DNA of 64,000 nt from Flavobacterium psychroterrae (GTDB taxonomy: Bacteria; Bacteroidota; Bacteroidia; Flavobacteriales; Flavobacteriaceae), in assembly GCF_018380615.1 (NCBI RefSeq), contig NZ_JAGYVZ010000011.1, positions 121,052-185,051 of the forward strand. The letters run 5' to 3'. Within the stretch, counting starts at the first letter, position 1, and every line of letters begins with the position of its first letter. Positions 36,510-45,590 of this stretch are shown one piece after another. The notes below the pieces were generated by a model that saw only the letters and a program-made list of their open reading frames with translations, searched no databases and had not been told where the DNA came from. A program made the position numbers and the translations under genes.

Positions 36510-38606
36510 ATGATCTTAAAAAAATATTGTTTTCTTCTTTTTGTGTTTTTATGTTTCCATAACATCGAGGCACAAAAAAGAGAAAGCAAAAGTATTGATT
36601 CTGTAAAAACCCAGAAACTGGATGAAGTTGTTATTAGTCCGTTTCATATTAATAATAGATTGCAAAACACACCGGCTTCTATAGGAATTTTATCTAAAAA
36701 AGACCTTCTGCAAAATAATGCTACAGATATTACAACGGTAATTAATACGATTCCGGGAGTTTTTATGCAATCTTCAAATTTTACAACAACCAGAATTTCG
36801 ATTCGTGGTATTGGTGCAAGAACACCTTATGGAACTAATAAAATCAGGGCTTTTTATGGCAGTATTCCGTTGACTTCGGGAAACAGCGAAACGGTAATCG
36901 ACGATATTGATCTGGAAAATATTGGTCAGATCGAAGTTATCAAAGGTCCGCTTTCGAGTATTTACGGCGCAGGTTTAGGTGGTGCGATTTTGATTTCACC
37001 TCAACTTTCTAAAGCAAATGGACAAAATGCTAGTGTAAGCAGCGTTTTTGGTTCGTTTGGATTACTAAAAAATAGTCTGAATTATTCTTTAAACGAAAAA
37101 AGTTCAAGCCTGAATATAAGTTATCATAATCTCAAAACCAATGGATGGCGAGAAAATAGTGCGTACAATAGAGAAGGAATCACGCTTGCCGGAGAATTGT
37201 TCAGGAAGAAAAACAATAAGCTTACTTATTTTTCTAATTACACTTATTTAAAAGCTTTTATTCCGAGTTCTATTAGTAAAGAAGTTTTTGAGAATAATCC
37301 GAAACTTGGCGCTCCAACGTGGGTGGCTTCAAAAGGATTTAAGGAATACAAATCGACTTTAACAGGATTGGCTTATGATTTTAAAATTAATGATCATCTG
37401 AATAATTCTACTTCGGTTTTTGTTAATTACAAGGATAGTAATGAACCACGCCCTTTTGATGTTTTACGCCAATATACTTTTGGAACCGGAGGAAGAACTC
37501 AGTTTTCAGGGAATTTTAAAATTGCAAAAACAGAAAATCAATTTATTGCCGGGATCGAATATTTCACGGATAATTATAACGGAAATACTTTTGAAAATCT
37601 ATACAAAAACAATAACGGACAAGGAAGTTTACAAGGAAATCAAATTACTGAAACGGATCAGAAAAGGCATTTTTATAATATTTTCACGCAAATTCGATCT
37701 TTACTTTCTGATGAATTCGAAATACAAGCCGGACTAAATTATAACGAAACTCATTTTGAGCTAACGAACTTTCTTCTGAATAAAACCTCAACGGAAAAAT
37801 ATAGTTATGACGGAATATTTTCGCCACAATTGTCTTTTTTGTTTAAACCGAATGAGGAACGAACTTTATACTTTTCGGCAAGTCGGGGGTTTTCATTACC
37901 GGCAACAGAAGAAATGCTTACAAGTACAGGAAATATCAATCCTAACATAAAACCTGAAAGTGGTTATAATTTTGAAGTTGGAGGAAAATTCTATTTCTTC
38001 AATAAAAATCTGTATACGGAATTTGCGATTTACCGAATGGAAATAAAAGATTTATTAGTTGCAAAACGAATTGGCGACGATCAATATGAAGGTGTTAATG
38101 CGGGGAAAACATTTCATGAAGGAATTGAAATTTTGGCAAAACACAATTGGCTCATTAATCAATTTTTCACCTTGAATTCTTTTATTGGTGCTTCTTTAGG
38201 AAAATATGAATTCAAAGATTTTGTAGATAGCGGAAACGATTATTCGGGAAATAAATTAACCGGAGTTGCGGCTAATAAAGTAAATGCCGGAATAATTTTA
38301 AACACGAGTTTGGGACTTTATTTTTCTGCCGATTTTCAATTTACAGATAAAATTCCGTTGAACGATGCTAATTCTGCTTATTCGGATTCTTATAAAATCA
38401 TCAATTTTAAAACAGGTTATCGTTTTGAGATTCTTCAAAATTTAAATACCAATTTTGCGTTTGGTATAAATAATGTTACTGATGAAAAATATGCTTCGTT
38501 GATTTTACCTAATGCGTTGCCAGTTGGAACCTCATCTCCAAGATATTATTATCCGGGACTTCCCGTGAATTATTACGGAACAGTTTCTTTAAATTATTTA
38601 TTTTAG
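36510..38606 (+). CDS. TonB-dependent outer-membrane receptor
   Basis: A 698-residue TonB-dependent receptor. The start is set at MILKKYCFLLFVFLCFHNIEAQ, which gives a proper signal peptide. The frame extends back to 36432, but those 26 residues are encoded by the second arm of a palindromic repeat. The plug has TPASIGILSKKDLLQNNATDITTVINTIPG and IEVIKGPLSSIYGAGLGGAILISP, and the barrel ends NYYGTVSLNYLF. It lacks the SusC-type N-terminal domain, so it is more like siderophore, vitamin or metal receptors (inference). No TonB, ABC transporter or regulator is adjacent. Confidence 0.88.
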   Translation: MILKKYCFLLFVFLCFHNIEAQKRESKSIDSVKTQKLDEVVISPFHINNRLQNTPASIGILSKKDLLQNNATDITTVINTIPGVFMQSSNFTTTRISIRGIGARTPYGTNKIRAFYGSIPLTSGNSETVIDDIDLENIGQIEVIKGPLSSIYGAGLGGAILISPQLSKANGQNASVSSVFGSFGLLKNSLNYSLNEKSSSLNISYHNLKTNGWRENSAYNREGITLAGELFRKKNNKLTYFSNYTYLKAFIPSSISKEVFENNPKLGAPTWVASKGFKEYKSTLTGLAYDFKINDHLNNSTSVFVNYKDSNEPRPFDVLRQYTFGTGGRTQFSGNFKIAKTENQFIAGIEYFTDNYNGNTFENLYKNNNGQGSLQGNQITETDQKRHFYNIFTQIRSLLSDEFEIQAGLNYNETHFELTNFLLNKTSTEKYSYDGIFSPQLSFLFKPNEERTLYFSASRGFSLPATEEMLTSTGNINPNIKPESGYNFEVGGKFYFFNKNLYTEFAIYRMEIKDLLVAKRIGDDQYEGVNAGKTFHEGIEILAKHNWLINQFFTLNSFIGASLGKYEFKDFVDSGNDYSGNKLTGVAANKVNAGIILNTSLGLYFSADFQFTDKIPLNDANSAYSDSYKIINFKTGYRFEILQNLNTNFAFGINNVTDEKYASLILPNALPVGTSSPRYYYPGLPVNYYGTVSLNYLF

Positions 38607-38628
38607 ATGTGTCTTAAAACCGAAGAAA

Positions 38629-39183
38629 ATGGTGTCTGATTTACAAACAAAACTCAACTACGTTAATGCCTACAGAGAAAACCGACTCATGGCTGCGCAA
38701 GATGTTCTGGAAAATCAGTCTTTATTTGATGAATTGGTTTCGATTTGCTTTTCTCCATCAGATAAAAACAATCATAAAGCGTGTTGGATTTTAGAGTTTG
38801 TATCTTATGAAGAATTGATTTGGTTACAACCTCATCTAGATTTTTTCTGTTCGAATTTAAAAGTTTTAAAAGATGAAAGTTCCATTCGACCCATTGCAAA
38901 AGTGATTCAGCTTTTAATAAAATCACATTATAGGAAAAACGAAAATTGCATATTACTTTCTGAAGAAAATCTGCAGGATTGTATTGAAGCTTCTTTTGAC
39001 TGGCTGATTAATGATGTAAAAGTGGCAACAAAAGCCTACTCGATACGAACATTGTATGTTTTAGGAAATCATTACAACTGGATTCATCCTGAATTGCAAA
39101 TTATCCTGACAAAAGATTACGCACATCATTCGGCAGCTTATAAGGCTGTTGCCAAAGAAGTTTTGAAAAAGATCAATATCTAG
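38629..39183 (+). CDS. predicted helical-repeat protein of unknown function
   Basis: I do not recognise this family with certainty. The 184-residue protein has no signal peptide and appears entirely helical, with a HEAT/ARM-like rhythm (NHKACWILEFVSYEELIWLQPHLDFFCSNL, then SSIRPIAKVIQLLIKSHYR, then KVATKAYSIRTLYVLGNHYNWIHPELQIIL, then HHSAAYKAVAKEVLKKI). It starts 22 bases after the TonB receptor stop on the same strand, so it may be co-transcribed. It is probably cytosolic and protein-binding, which is inference only. Confidence 0.7.
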   Translation: MVSDLQTKLNYVNAYRENRLMAAQDVLENQSLFDELVSICFSPSDKNNHKACWILEFVSYEELIWLQPHLDFFCSNLKVLKDESSIRPIAKVIQLLIKSHYRKNENCILLSEENLQDCIEASFDWLINDVKVATKAYSIRTLYVLGNHYNWIHPELQIILTKDYAHHSAAYKAVAKEVLKKINI

Positions 39184-39210
39184 GTCATTACCGAAACCTA
39201 TAAAATCAAA

Positions 39211-39236
39211 AGAGGACATCTGTACAGATGTCCTCT
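39211..39236. terminator. bidirectional terminator, 26-base palindrome
   Basis: A perfect palindrome AGAGGACATCTG-TACAGATGTCCTCT (26 bases in all) is followed by T residues and preceded by A residues. It sits between two convergent genes (helical protein and PorP/SprF) and can stop both. Confidence 0.88.
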
Positions 39237-39295
39237 TTTTTACTAGTCAAAAAATAAAACCAACTTCGCTTAAATTTTATATAATTGGGGATTTA

Positions 39296-40183
39296 TTAAA
39301 ATTTAAAGCGAAGAAAAAATTCATTAGAGTTTTTCGCACTTGCAACTATACTGCCAATATTGGTTTCGTATGCATAACCTAATGTCATGTGATCGCTAAT
39401 ATTTAAACCGGCAATTGCTGCATAAGCTTTATCAACTCTGTAGCTTCCGCCAATTTCCAGAAACTTCTCAATTTGAAGCATCACATTAATATCAACCGAA
39501 AGTGGCGCGCCATTAACATAACGCATCATAAATGAAGGTTTTAAAACTAAAGCCGTTGCAGTTTCAAAATCATAATCATAACCTCCGCTTAAATAAACGT
39601 GAGGTTTGTCTGTAGCAACAGCCGTGTAACCATCTTTATTTTTTGCACGCTCCGTATTTAACATTCTTGGGACAGAAAGTGATACAAAAAATTTATCATT
39701 CTTTAATAAAGCTCCGATACCTACGTTTGGATTAAACTGATTTATGGTAGCCAAAGCAGGATCTGATTGTTGTGAATAGGTTTCAAGTCCTGAAGTATTT
39801 ACATTATAGAAATTACCTCCGGCTTTTATTCCTAAATACAAATCTGTGAGTGCTCCCACCTGAAGTTTATACGAGAAATCAATTCCTAATTGGGTTTGTT
39901 TTTCGATAAATGTTTTATCATAAACCATAGAAACACCTAATCCAAGATTACTTCCTACAGATGTTCCAAAAGAAACAGCTTGTGTTTGCGGAGCATCTTT
40001 AATTCCTGTCCATTGCTGACGAATTGTACTCATCAAAACGGTTTCTCCATCAACTCCTGCATACGCCGGATTCACAACATTCATGTGGTAACGATATGTG
40101 GTAAAAAGACTTTCTTGTTGGGCAAAAAGCATACTACTGAAAAGTAGTAATGCTCCCGCCATTATATTTTTAATTATTTTCAT
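39296..40183 (-). CDS. PorP/SprF family type IX secretion membrane protein
   Basis: PorP/SprF-like outer-membrane proteins pair with individual type IX secretion cargo that carries the type B (gliding-motility) C-terminal domain. The 295-residue protein has a signal peptide (ending LLFSSMLFAQ) and the family opening QQESLFTTYRYHMNVVNPAYAGVDG, followed by IRQQWTGIKDAPQTQAVSFGTSV and many barrel strands ending FFLRFKF. It lies 23 bases after the HYR-repeat adhesin fragment on the same strand, a common arrangement, so it is probably the dedicated attachment or secretion partner. Confidence 0.9.
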   Translation of the reverse strand: MKIIKNIMAGALLLFSSMLFAQQESLFTTYRYHMNVVNPAYAGVDGETVLMSTIRQQWTGIKDAPQTQAVSFGTSVGSNLGLGVSMVYDKTFIEKQTQLGIDFSYKLQVGALTDLYLGIKAGGNFYNVNTSGLETYSQQSDPALATINQFNPNVGIGALLKNDKFFVSLSVPRMLNTERAKNKDGYTAVATDKPHVYLSGGYDYDFETATALVLKPSFMMRYVNGAPLSVDINVMLQIEKFLEIGGSYRVDKAYAAIAGLNISDHMTLGYAYETNIGSIVASAKNSNEFFLRFKF

Positions 40184-40206
40184 TTCTAAAATTTTATTTT
40201 TTACAA

Positions 40207-41637
40207 TTACCTGTTAATGTAGATCCAACCTTCTTTGTCAATAGAACCATCACCATCTAAATCAATTTGATAGTAATATGAACTTGAATCCGGTAAAGAG
40301 CTGGAATTTCCTTTATAATGTCCATCCCAATCATTTTGGTAATTTCTTGCAGTAAATACCTCTGCTCCCCAACGATTGAAAACACGCACAACTGAATTAG
40401 GATGATTTTCGATATTCGAAATTACCCATGTATCATTTATACCATCTCCGTTTGGAGTAAAAGCCTGAGAAATGTTCAATTGATCTTTATCGCAAGCATC
40501 ACCAATACCATTATTGTTGCGATCTTCCTGATGTGGATTTGCAGTAATTGGGCAATTATCAGATGTATCTAAAACTCCGTCATTGTCATCATCATTATCA
40601 CAATTATCCAGAATTCCGTCATTATCATTATCACCGGCTTTATTCACAACTGTAACTTTTGCTGTAGCTGTAGCAGTATTTCCTGCTTTGTCTTTTACAG
40701 TTAAAACAACTGTATTTACACCCACATTTGTACAATTAAATGTAAGCTTATCAAGAGTTACTGTAACAATACTACAATTGTCTGAACTTGCATTATTGAT
40801 TTGATTTGCGGTTATTGATACATTTCCTGCATCGTCAAGTTCAACCGTTAAATCTTTAGTTTTTGCTATTGGAAGAATATTATCCTGAACCGTTACAGTT
40901 GCTGTAGCTGTAGATTTATTTCCGTTTACATCTGTCACCGTAAGAGTTACTAAATTTGGTCCAACATTATTACAACTAAAAGTATTTGGGCTTACCGTAA
41001 CCGAAGCTATTCCGCAAAGATCTGTACTTCCGTTATCGATTTGAGCTGCTGTAATAGTAGCGTTTCCAGTTGCATCAAGCTGAACTGTTAAATCTTTAGC
41101 AAGAGCCGTTGCCGCAATTTTATCCTGAATAGTTACCGTTGCTGTTTTAGTTGAAACAATTCCGTAAGCATCTGTTGCAGTAAGTGTCACAACATTTGCT
41201 CCTACATTAGCACATGTAAATGTATTTGGTGAAACCGTTAAAGTTGGGTTTCCGCATGCATAAGTTGATCCGTTATCAATATCAGCAGGAACAATAGAAA
41301 CATTTCCTGTTGCATTAAGCTGAACTGTAATGTTTTTAGTTAAGACATTCGGTACAATATTGTTTTCAACTTTTACTGTAGCAGTTTGATAAGAAATATT
41401 TCCGCTTGCATCTGTAGCAGTAAGTCTAACTAAATTGTTTCCGATATTAGCACATGTAAATGTATCTGGAGAAACTTTCAAAGTTAGAGCTCCACAAATA
41501 TCTGTAGATCCATTATCTACATCTGCAGCCTGAATTGTTACAACACCCGAAGCATCAAGTTGAGCTATGATATTTTTTGTTAAAACAGTTGAAGCAATTT
41601 TATCTTCAACAGTTACAATTGCATCTTTAATATCCAC
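40207..41637 (-). CDS. 3' part of HYR/Ig-repeat T9SS surface protein (frameshifted)
   Basis: This 476-residue frame starts nominally at a GTG in mid-repeat, and its sense continues upstream to 41709, so it is the C-terminal part of the next entry rather than a separate gene. It contains four copies of a roughly 85-residue repeat (KDLTVQLDATGNATITAAQIDNGSTD..., then TVSPNTFSCNNVG..., then VTLTVTDVNGNK). Calcium-binding thrombospondin type 3 repeats follow (DNDNDGILDNCDNDDDNDGV). The gliding-motility-associated C-terminal domain comes last (AFTPNGDGINDTWVISNIENHPNSVVRVFNRWGAEVF), the type B signal for type IX secretion. Without its 5' part it has no signal peptide, so it would not be exported. 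Confidence 0.85.
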   Translation of the reverse strand: MDIKDAIVTVEDKIASTVLTKNIIAQLDASGVVTIQAADVDNGSTDICGALTLKVSPDTFTCANIGNNLVRLTATDASGNISYQTATVKVENNIVPNVLTKNITVQLNATGNVSIVPADIDNGSTYACGNPTLTVSPNTFTCANVGANVVTLTATDAYGIVSTKTATVTIQDKIAATALAKDLTVQLDATGNATITAAQIDNGSTDLCGIASVTVSPNTFSCNNVGPNLVTLTVTDVNGNKSTATATVTVQDNILPIAKTKDLTVELDDAGNVSITANQINNASSDNCSIVTVTLDKLTFNCTNVGVNTVVLTVKDKAGNTATATAKVTVVNKAGDNDNDGILDNCDNDDDNDGVLDTSDNCPITANPHQEDRNNNGIGDACDKDQLNISQAFTPNGDGINDTWVISNIENHPNSVVRVFNRWGAEVFTARNYQNDWDGHYKGNSSSLPDSSSYYYQIDLDGDGSIDKEGWIYINR

Positions 41638-41686
41638 ATTTCCGCTTTTATCAGTAACTTTTAACTTAACAGTATTTGGTCCGATA

Positions 41687-44002
41687 TTAGCACAAGTAAA
41701 TGCCGTTATCTAATTCTAAAATATCAATACCACAATTATCAGATGAAGAATCGTCAACATCAGAAGCAACAATTGTTGCATTTCCTGTAGCATCAAGTTG
41801 AACAGTAATATTTTTAGTTATTACTGTTGGTAAAATATTATCTGTAACAATTACTGTTTGGATTACTTCTACAGCATTATTTCCATTACTATCTTTTACA
41901 TTCCATTTGATTTTTGTACTTCCAACCGGATAAACATCTGAAAGTAATTTTCCATCATTTCTCACTCCTGTTGGAGTTCCAACTGAGCAATTGTCTGTTG
42001 CAGATGCAGAAACCACTAGAATTGCTCCGCAAAGACCTGCATCAGCATTAACATTTTGATCACCGTTTGAATTAATAACTGGAATTTGATTTTCTGTCAC
42101 TGTTACCGTTTGGATAACTTCAACTGCATCATTTCCATTACTATCTTTTACATTCCAAGCAATTGTTGTTATTCCTACAGGGTAAACATCTGAAAGTAAT
42201 TTCGCATCACTTCTTACTCCTGTTGGAGTTCCAACACTACAATTATCAGTTGCAGATGCGGACACGGATACATTTGTGGTGCAAAGAGCTGCATCAGCAT
42301 TTAGATTTTGATCACCGTTTGAAGTAATTAAAGGAACTGTATCATCATTGACTGTAATTGTTGCATTTGCTGTTGACACGTTGCCATTACTATCTGTAAC
42401 AAACAAAACAACATTATGCGTACCAACATCAGCACATGAAAATGTCAACGAGGCAGTTTCAGTAGTTGAAGGTGCATAACGGGCTTGTACTGCTAATCTC
42501 TTCTGTGTTCCGTTACAGGGATCCCCAAAAATATCGTTGCTAGAATAAATACTTCCACTATTTTTATTAATTAAAGCAGATGATACTACACTTAAACTGT
42601 TTGATGCATTACAACTACCAGTGACAAAATTGCCACAAGTTCCTGTAGAATTGCCATAACTCGCATACAAGATATTTTTAAAAACACTTGCTGTAGGCGC
42701 CGTAAGTGATAAAAAAGCTCCTTCACCCACAACATTGCAAACTGTACCTACACTTCCATATGCAAACTTATAATTGTTAATACCGCAATTATCTGTACTT
42801 CCATCATTTAGTTGAGTAGCATTTACGGTTACGCTTCCACTTGCGTTCAATTGAACTGTGATGTTTTTTGAAATTGCAGTCGGTAAGATATTATCATTTA
42901 CTATCACATTTTGGATCGCAGTAGCCCCATGATTTCCATTTACGTCCATTACATTCCAAGTGATTGTTGTAGTTCCAACAGGATAAACATCTGAAAGTAA
43001 TTTTGCATCACTTCGTACTCCCGTTGGAGTTCCAACACTACAATTATCTGTGGCTGTTGCGGACACAGTTACGGTTGCTTCACAACCGCCTGGATTTACA
43101 TTTACGTTTTTATCCCCATTAGTAACTATTGTGGGTTTCACATTATCTATACCCGTTCCTTGAACAGTGAATTTATAAATACTAGCATCCGGATCATCAG
43201 TTGCAACACTTACAATGGCTGTCTGAACTCCTAGAGTAGCGCAGGTTGGCGCAAAACGAACCACAAATGTATTAGAACTTCCTCCTGCAATTGTAGTTGA
43301 CGCGGGTTGTGTCACAATTGAGAATGCATTACTGCCACTTATCGCCACACTAGGGGTTCCTGTTAAAGTTAAATTATTTGTACTAGCATTTCCAATAGTA
43401 AATGTATGATTTAGTGGAGCTGATTCTGCTACAGATCCAAATTCAGTATCGTCAGCCACCGCTGGTGTAGTATCACCATTTCGGATAGAAGTAGCAAGAC
43501 CTTTAATAGTGGTGTCACTATATTTAACAGTGACTCTTGCATAAACATCAGTAGAGCCGGTAAGAAGATTAAGTCCTTCTGAATTACCAATCGATTTCAA
43601 AAGAACAGTATTTAATCCGCCACTGTTATAGTCGGACGGATTTAAAGTCCAAACGGTAGGAGACGCTCCAGGAGGAACACATTGACAATTATAAGGTCCC
43701 GGAGTGGGCTGAACCGCTTGATTTACCCCATTTAATTTTACGGAGTTATTAGATGGATTACTGTTGCAATTTATAGCATAATTCAGTTGTACTGTAATGC
43801 TTTTCGCCATACTTGTTTCGCTAGAAGTCCAACGGAACCCCCAATCCCCAGCCCCTACAAATTGATATCTTACTGTAGGACCACAAGGAGTTGTTGTATT
43901 TATAATATCTGACAGACGTACGTTATAAACGTTCGTTTGTGCAAACGAAGTAAAAGTCTGTAGAATTGTGACTATAATTATTAATAAAATCTTTTTTTTC
44001 AT
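41687..44002 (-). CDS. 5' part of HYR/Ig-repeat T9SS surface protein (frameshifted)
   Basis: This 771-residue fragment has a signal peptide (MKKKILLIIIVTILQTFTSFAQ), an N-terminal domain of unknown type with many cysteines (to about residue 170), and a choice-of-anchor D-like domain (about 175-290: FGSVAESAPLNHTFTIGNASTNNLTLTG). It then has HYR repeats with the recurring SATDNCSVGTPTGVRSDAKL and ending NGNDAVEVIQTV. It stops inside an Ig-like repeat at a TAA created by a frameshift. Rejoining gives about 1,260 residues. As read, this fragment lacks the C-terminal sorting domain and could not be attached to the surface. Lesion or sequencing error is not resolved here. Confidence 0.85.
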   Translation of the reverse strand: MKKKILLIIIVTILQTFTSFAQTNVYNVRLSDIINTTTPCGPTVRYQFVGAGDWGFRWTSSETSMAKSITVQLNYAINCNSNPSNNSVKLNGVNQAVQPTPGPYNCQCVPPGASPTVWTLNPSDYNSGGLNTVLLKSIGNSEGLNLLTGSTDVYARVTVKYSDTTIKGLATSIRNGDTTPAVADDTEFGSVAESAPLNHTFTIGNASTNNLTLTGTPSVAISGSNAFSIVTQPASTTIAGGSSNTFVVRFAPTCATLGVQTAIVSVATDDPDASIYKFTVQGTGIDNVKPTIVTNGDKNVNVNPGGCEATVTVSATATDNCSVGTPTGVRSDAKLLSDVYPVGTTTITWNVMDVNGNHGATAIQNVIVNDNILPTAISKNITVQLNASGSVTVNATQLNDGSTDNCGINNYKFAYGSVGTVCNVVGEGAFLSLTAPTASVFKNILYASYGNSTGTCGNFVTGSCNASNSLSVVSSALINKNSGSIYSSNDIFGDPCNGTQKRLAVQARYAPSTTETASLTFSCADVGTHNVVLFVTDSNGNVSTANATITVNDDTVPLITSNGDQNLNADAALCTTNVSVSASATDNCSVGTPTGVRSDAKLLSDVYPVGITTIAWNVKDSNGNDAVEVIQTVTVTENQIPVINSNGDQNVNADAGLCGAILVVSASATDNCSVGTPTGVRNDGKLLSDVYPVGSTKIKWNVKDSNGNNAVEVIQTVIVTDNILPTVITKNITVQLDATGNATIVASDVDDSSSDNCGIDILELDNGIYLC

Positions 44003-44511
44003 ACTTAAATATGTTTTGTTTGAGTTGGTTTTTATTGTCTCCGAATTTATTTTGTAAACATCAATAGATATCCTGTTCCATTTGTAAGTAACAATGGAAT
44101 TTTAGTCGTCTTTAAACAATTTTTTAAGTGGAAGGAAAATTAAAAACTGCTAGAAATAATCTTTTACATTATTTAATATGAAAATCTAAAATAAGGAGTT
44201 TTTTGAAAGCTGCGAAATACATTCGCGAAGCAAAGTAGTTTTATCATCATATTGGCTGGTTTAAAATTATCAAACAAAAATATATTGAAATAAAATCGCC
44301 GAATAGCCCATTCGGACACATCAATAGCCCGAAACGACCAACTCTTTTTTCTAAAAAAATAAGCAGAAATAAAAACTCAATTTTACAAATTCAAAACATT
44401 GACAAACAATCAGATAATATTCAAATAGGTGATTTTACAATGTTAATGAAATCATAAAAAAAATATAAAAAAGGAATGCAAAAGCGCTGAAAAGAAAGAA
44501 TTTTACAGCGA
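44003..44511. other. 509-base AT-rich gap upstream of the HYR gene
   Basis: No convincing gene, terminator or TAnnTTTG promoter was recognised. The right-hand end may hold the end of the AraC transcript and the left-hand end the leader of the HYR gene. A 60-codon frame at 44421-44603 overlaps the araC-type gene in another frame and looks spurious. Confidence 0.4.
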
Positions 44512-45573
44512 TTAAATCCGAATTTCGGAAGGCATTTTTCCAAAACGTTTTTTGAAATTTGCCGTAAACTTGCTGGAACTTTTATATCCTGTTGCCAAAG
44601 CAATATTTTTGATCTGCATATCAGTATTCCGGATCATCTGCATGGCTAGAAGTAATTTCTTATCTTTATGATATTGCATCATCGAAACACCATGTACAGA
44701 TTTGAAAGTTAATTTAAGTTTTGTTGGAGACATCCCCACTTTTTCGGCAATATATTCTACTCCTAAAAAGCGATTTGTTATGGTATCTACAATTAGTTTT
44801 TCGGCTTTTGCAATTTTCCTGTAATCAGGAGTATCAATTGGCAAATAATTTCCTTCCCGCTGATCTAAAAATGCATTTTTAAAAAAAGTTGAAACGAGCT
44901 GAAATGCCTGTGTTTTTAAAATTGATTTACTAAATAAATCACGTTTGTTGTTTTCCAAATTAGTCAAGATTTCCTTGGATAATTCTGCTGCATTCGGCAC
45001 AATATTTTGGTAAGTAATAAATCCATTATCTGAATTAAGGAATTTCTTAATATGATTGTCTTCGGGAAGTGTTGCAAAACTAAAATTACTTTCTGCCCAT
45101 TCTTTATTAAAAGCATACAAATAAAATTCGCATTCAGAACCTTTATAAAAATAAGCCCCAACCGGAGGTCCAGGCTTTTTAAATCCCCAATATTTGCTCG
45201 AAAAAGGAGTTTTATCTGCAAATGTATTCTGGAGTTTTACTTCGCTTTCAAAAACCGAAAATGTCAGCGTGTAATAATCGATGGGAAAATCTTCATCATA
45301 AATCGCTTTCAGCATCACGTTTTTCTTAAAAGTAATACTTGTCGCAATAATCCAGAAACCTTCTTCGATTTCGCGATAACGCATTACTCCGTGAGAGAAA
45401 GGATTGTTTCTGTAAACTGCTTGTTCTTCGAGATCATGCCTAACCGATGGAGAATTGACAATACTTTGTACAATGACCTGAGGAGAATTAGACAAATAGG
45501 GCAATTCAAAAAAGCCATCTCTGTAAAAGTTGATATTGTCTTTTATAAATTTAATCCACTTTCCTACATTCAT
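44512..45573 (-). CDS. AraC-family transcriptional regulator (second of tandem pair)
   Basis: A 353-residue regulator whose C-terminal 100 residues form the AraC double helix-turn-helix (YIAEKVGMSPTKLKLTFKSVHGVSMMQYHKDKKLLLAMQMI, then IKNIALATGYKSSSKFTANFKKRFGKMPSEIRI). The N-terminal 240 residues are unlike the usual cupin and match only its neighbour (GFFELPYLSNSPQVIVQSIVNSP, MRYREIEEGFWI). The ligand is unknown. It follows its paralogue after 17 bases, so the two are probably one transcript. Its target may be itself or the HYR gene downstream, but no operator was identified. Confidence 0.85.
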   Translation of the reverse strand: MNVGKWIKFIKDNINFYRDGFFELPYLSNSPQVIVQSIVNSPSVRHDLEEQAVYRNNPFSHGVMRYREIEEGFWIIATSITFKKNVMLKAIYDEDFPIDYYTLTFSVFESEVKLQNTFADKTPFSSKYWGFKKPGPPVGAYFYKGSECEFYLYAFNKEWAESNFSFATLPEDNHIKKFLNSDNGFITYQNIVPNAAELSKEILTNLENNKRDLFSKSILKTQAFQLVSTFFKNAFLDQREGNYLPIDTPDYRKIAKAEKLIVDTITNRFLGVEYIAEKVGMSPTKLKLTFKSVHGVSMMQYHKDKKLLLAMQMIRNTDMQIKNIALATGYKSSSKFTANFKKRFGKMPSEIRI

Positions 45574-45590
45574 ACAATAATGCTCAAATT

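Noticed and set aside
37420..37737. 105-codon frame inside the TonB receptor
   Set aside because: It lies within the receptor in another frame, and its lysine/isoleucine-rich composition looks like AT-rich shadow sequence.
41637..41637. GTG as the real start of the 3' HYR fragment
   Set aside because: The codon is a valine inside a continuing repeat (NVDIKD), and the open frame extends upstream to 41709, so it is not a natural start.
44421..44603. 60-codon minus-strand frame between the HYR and AraC genes
   Set aside because: It overlaps the 3' part of the AraC gene in a different frame and has no signature.
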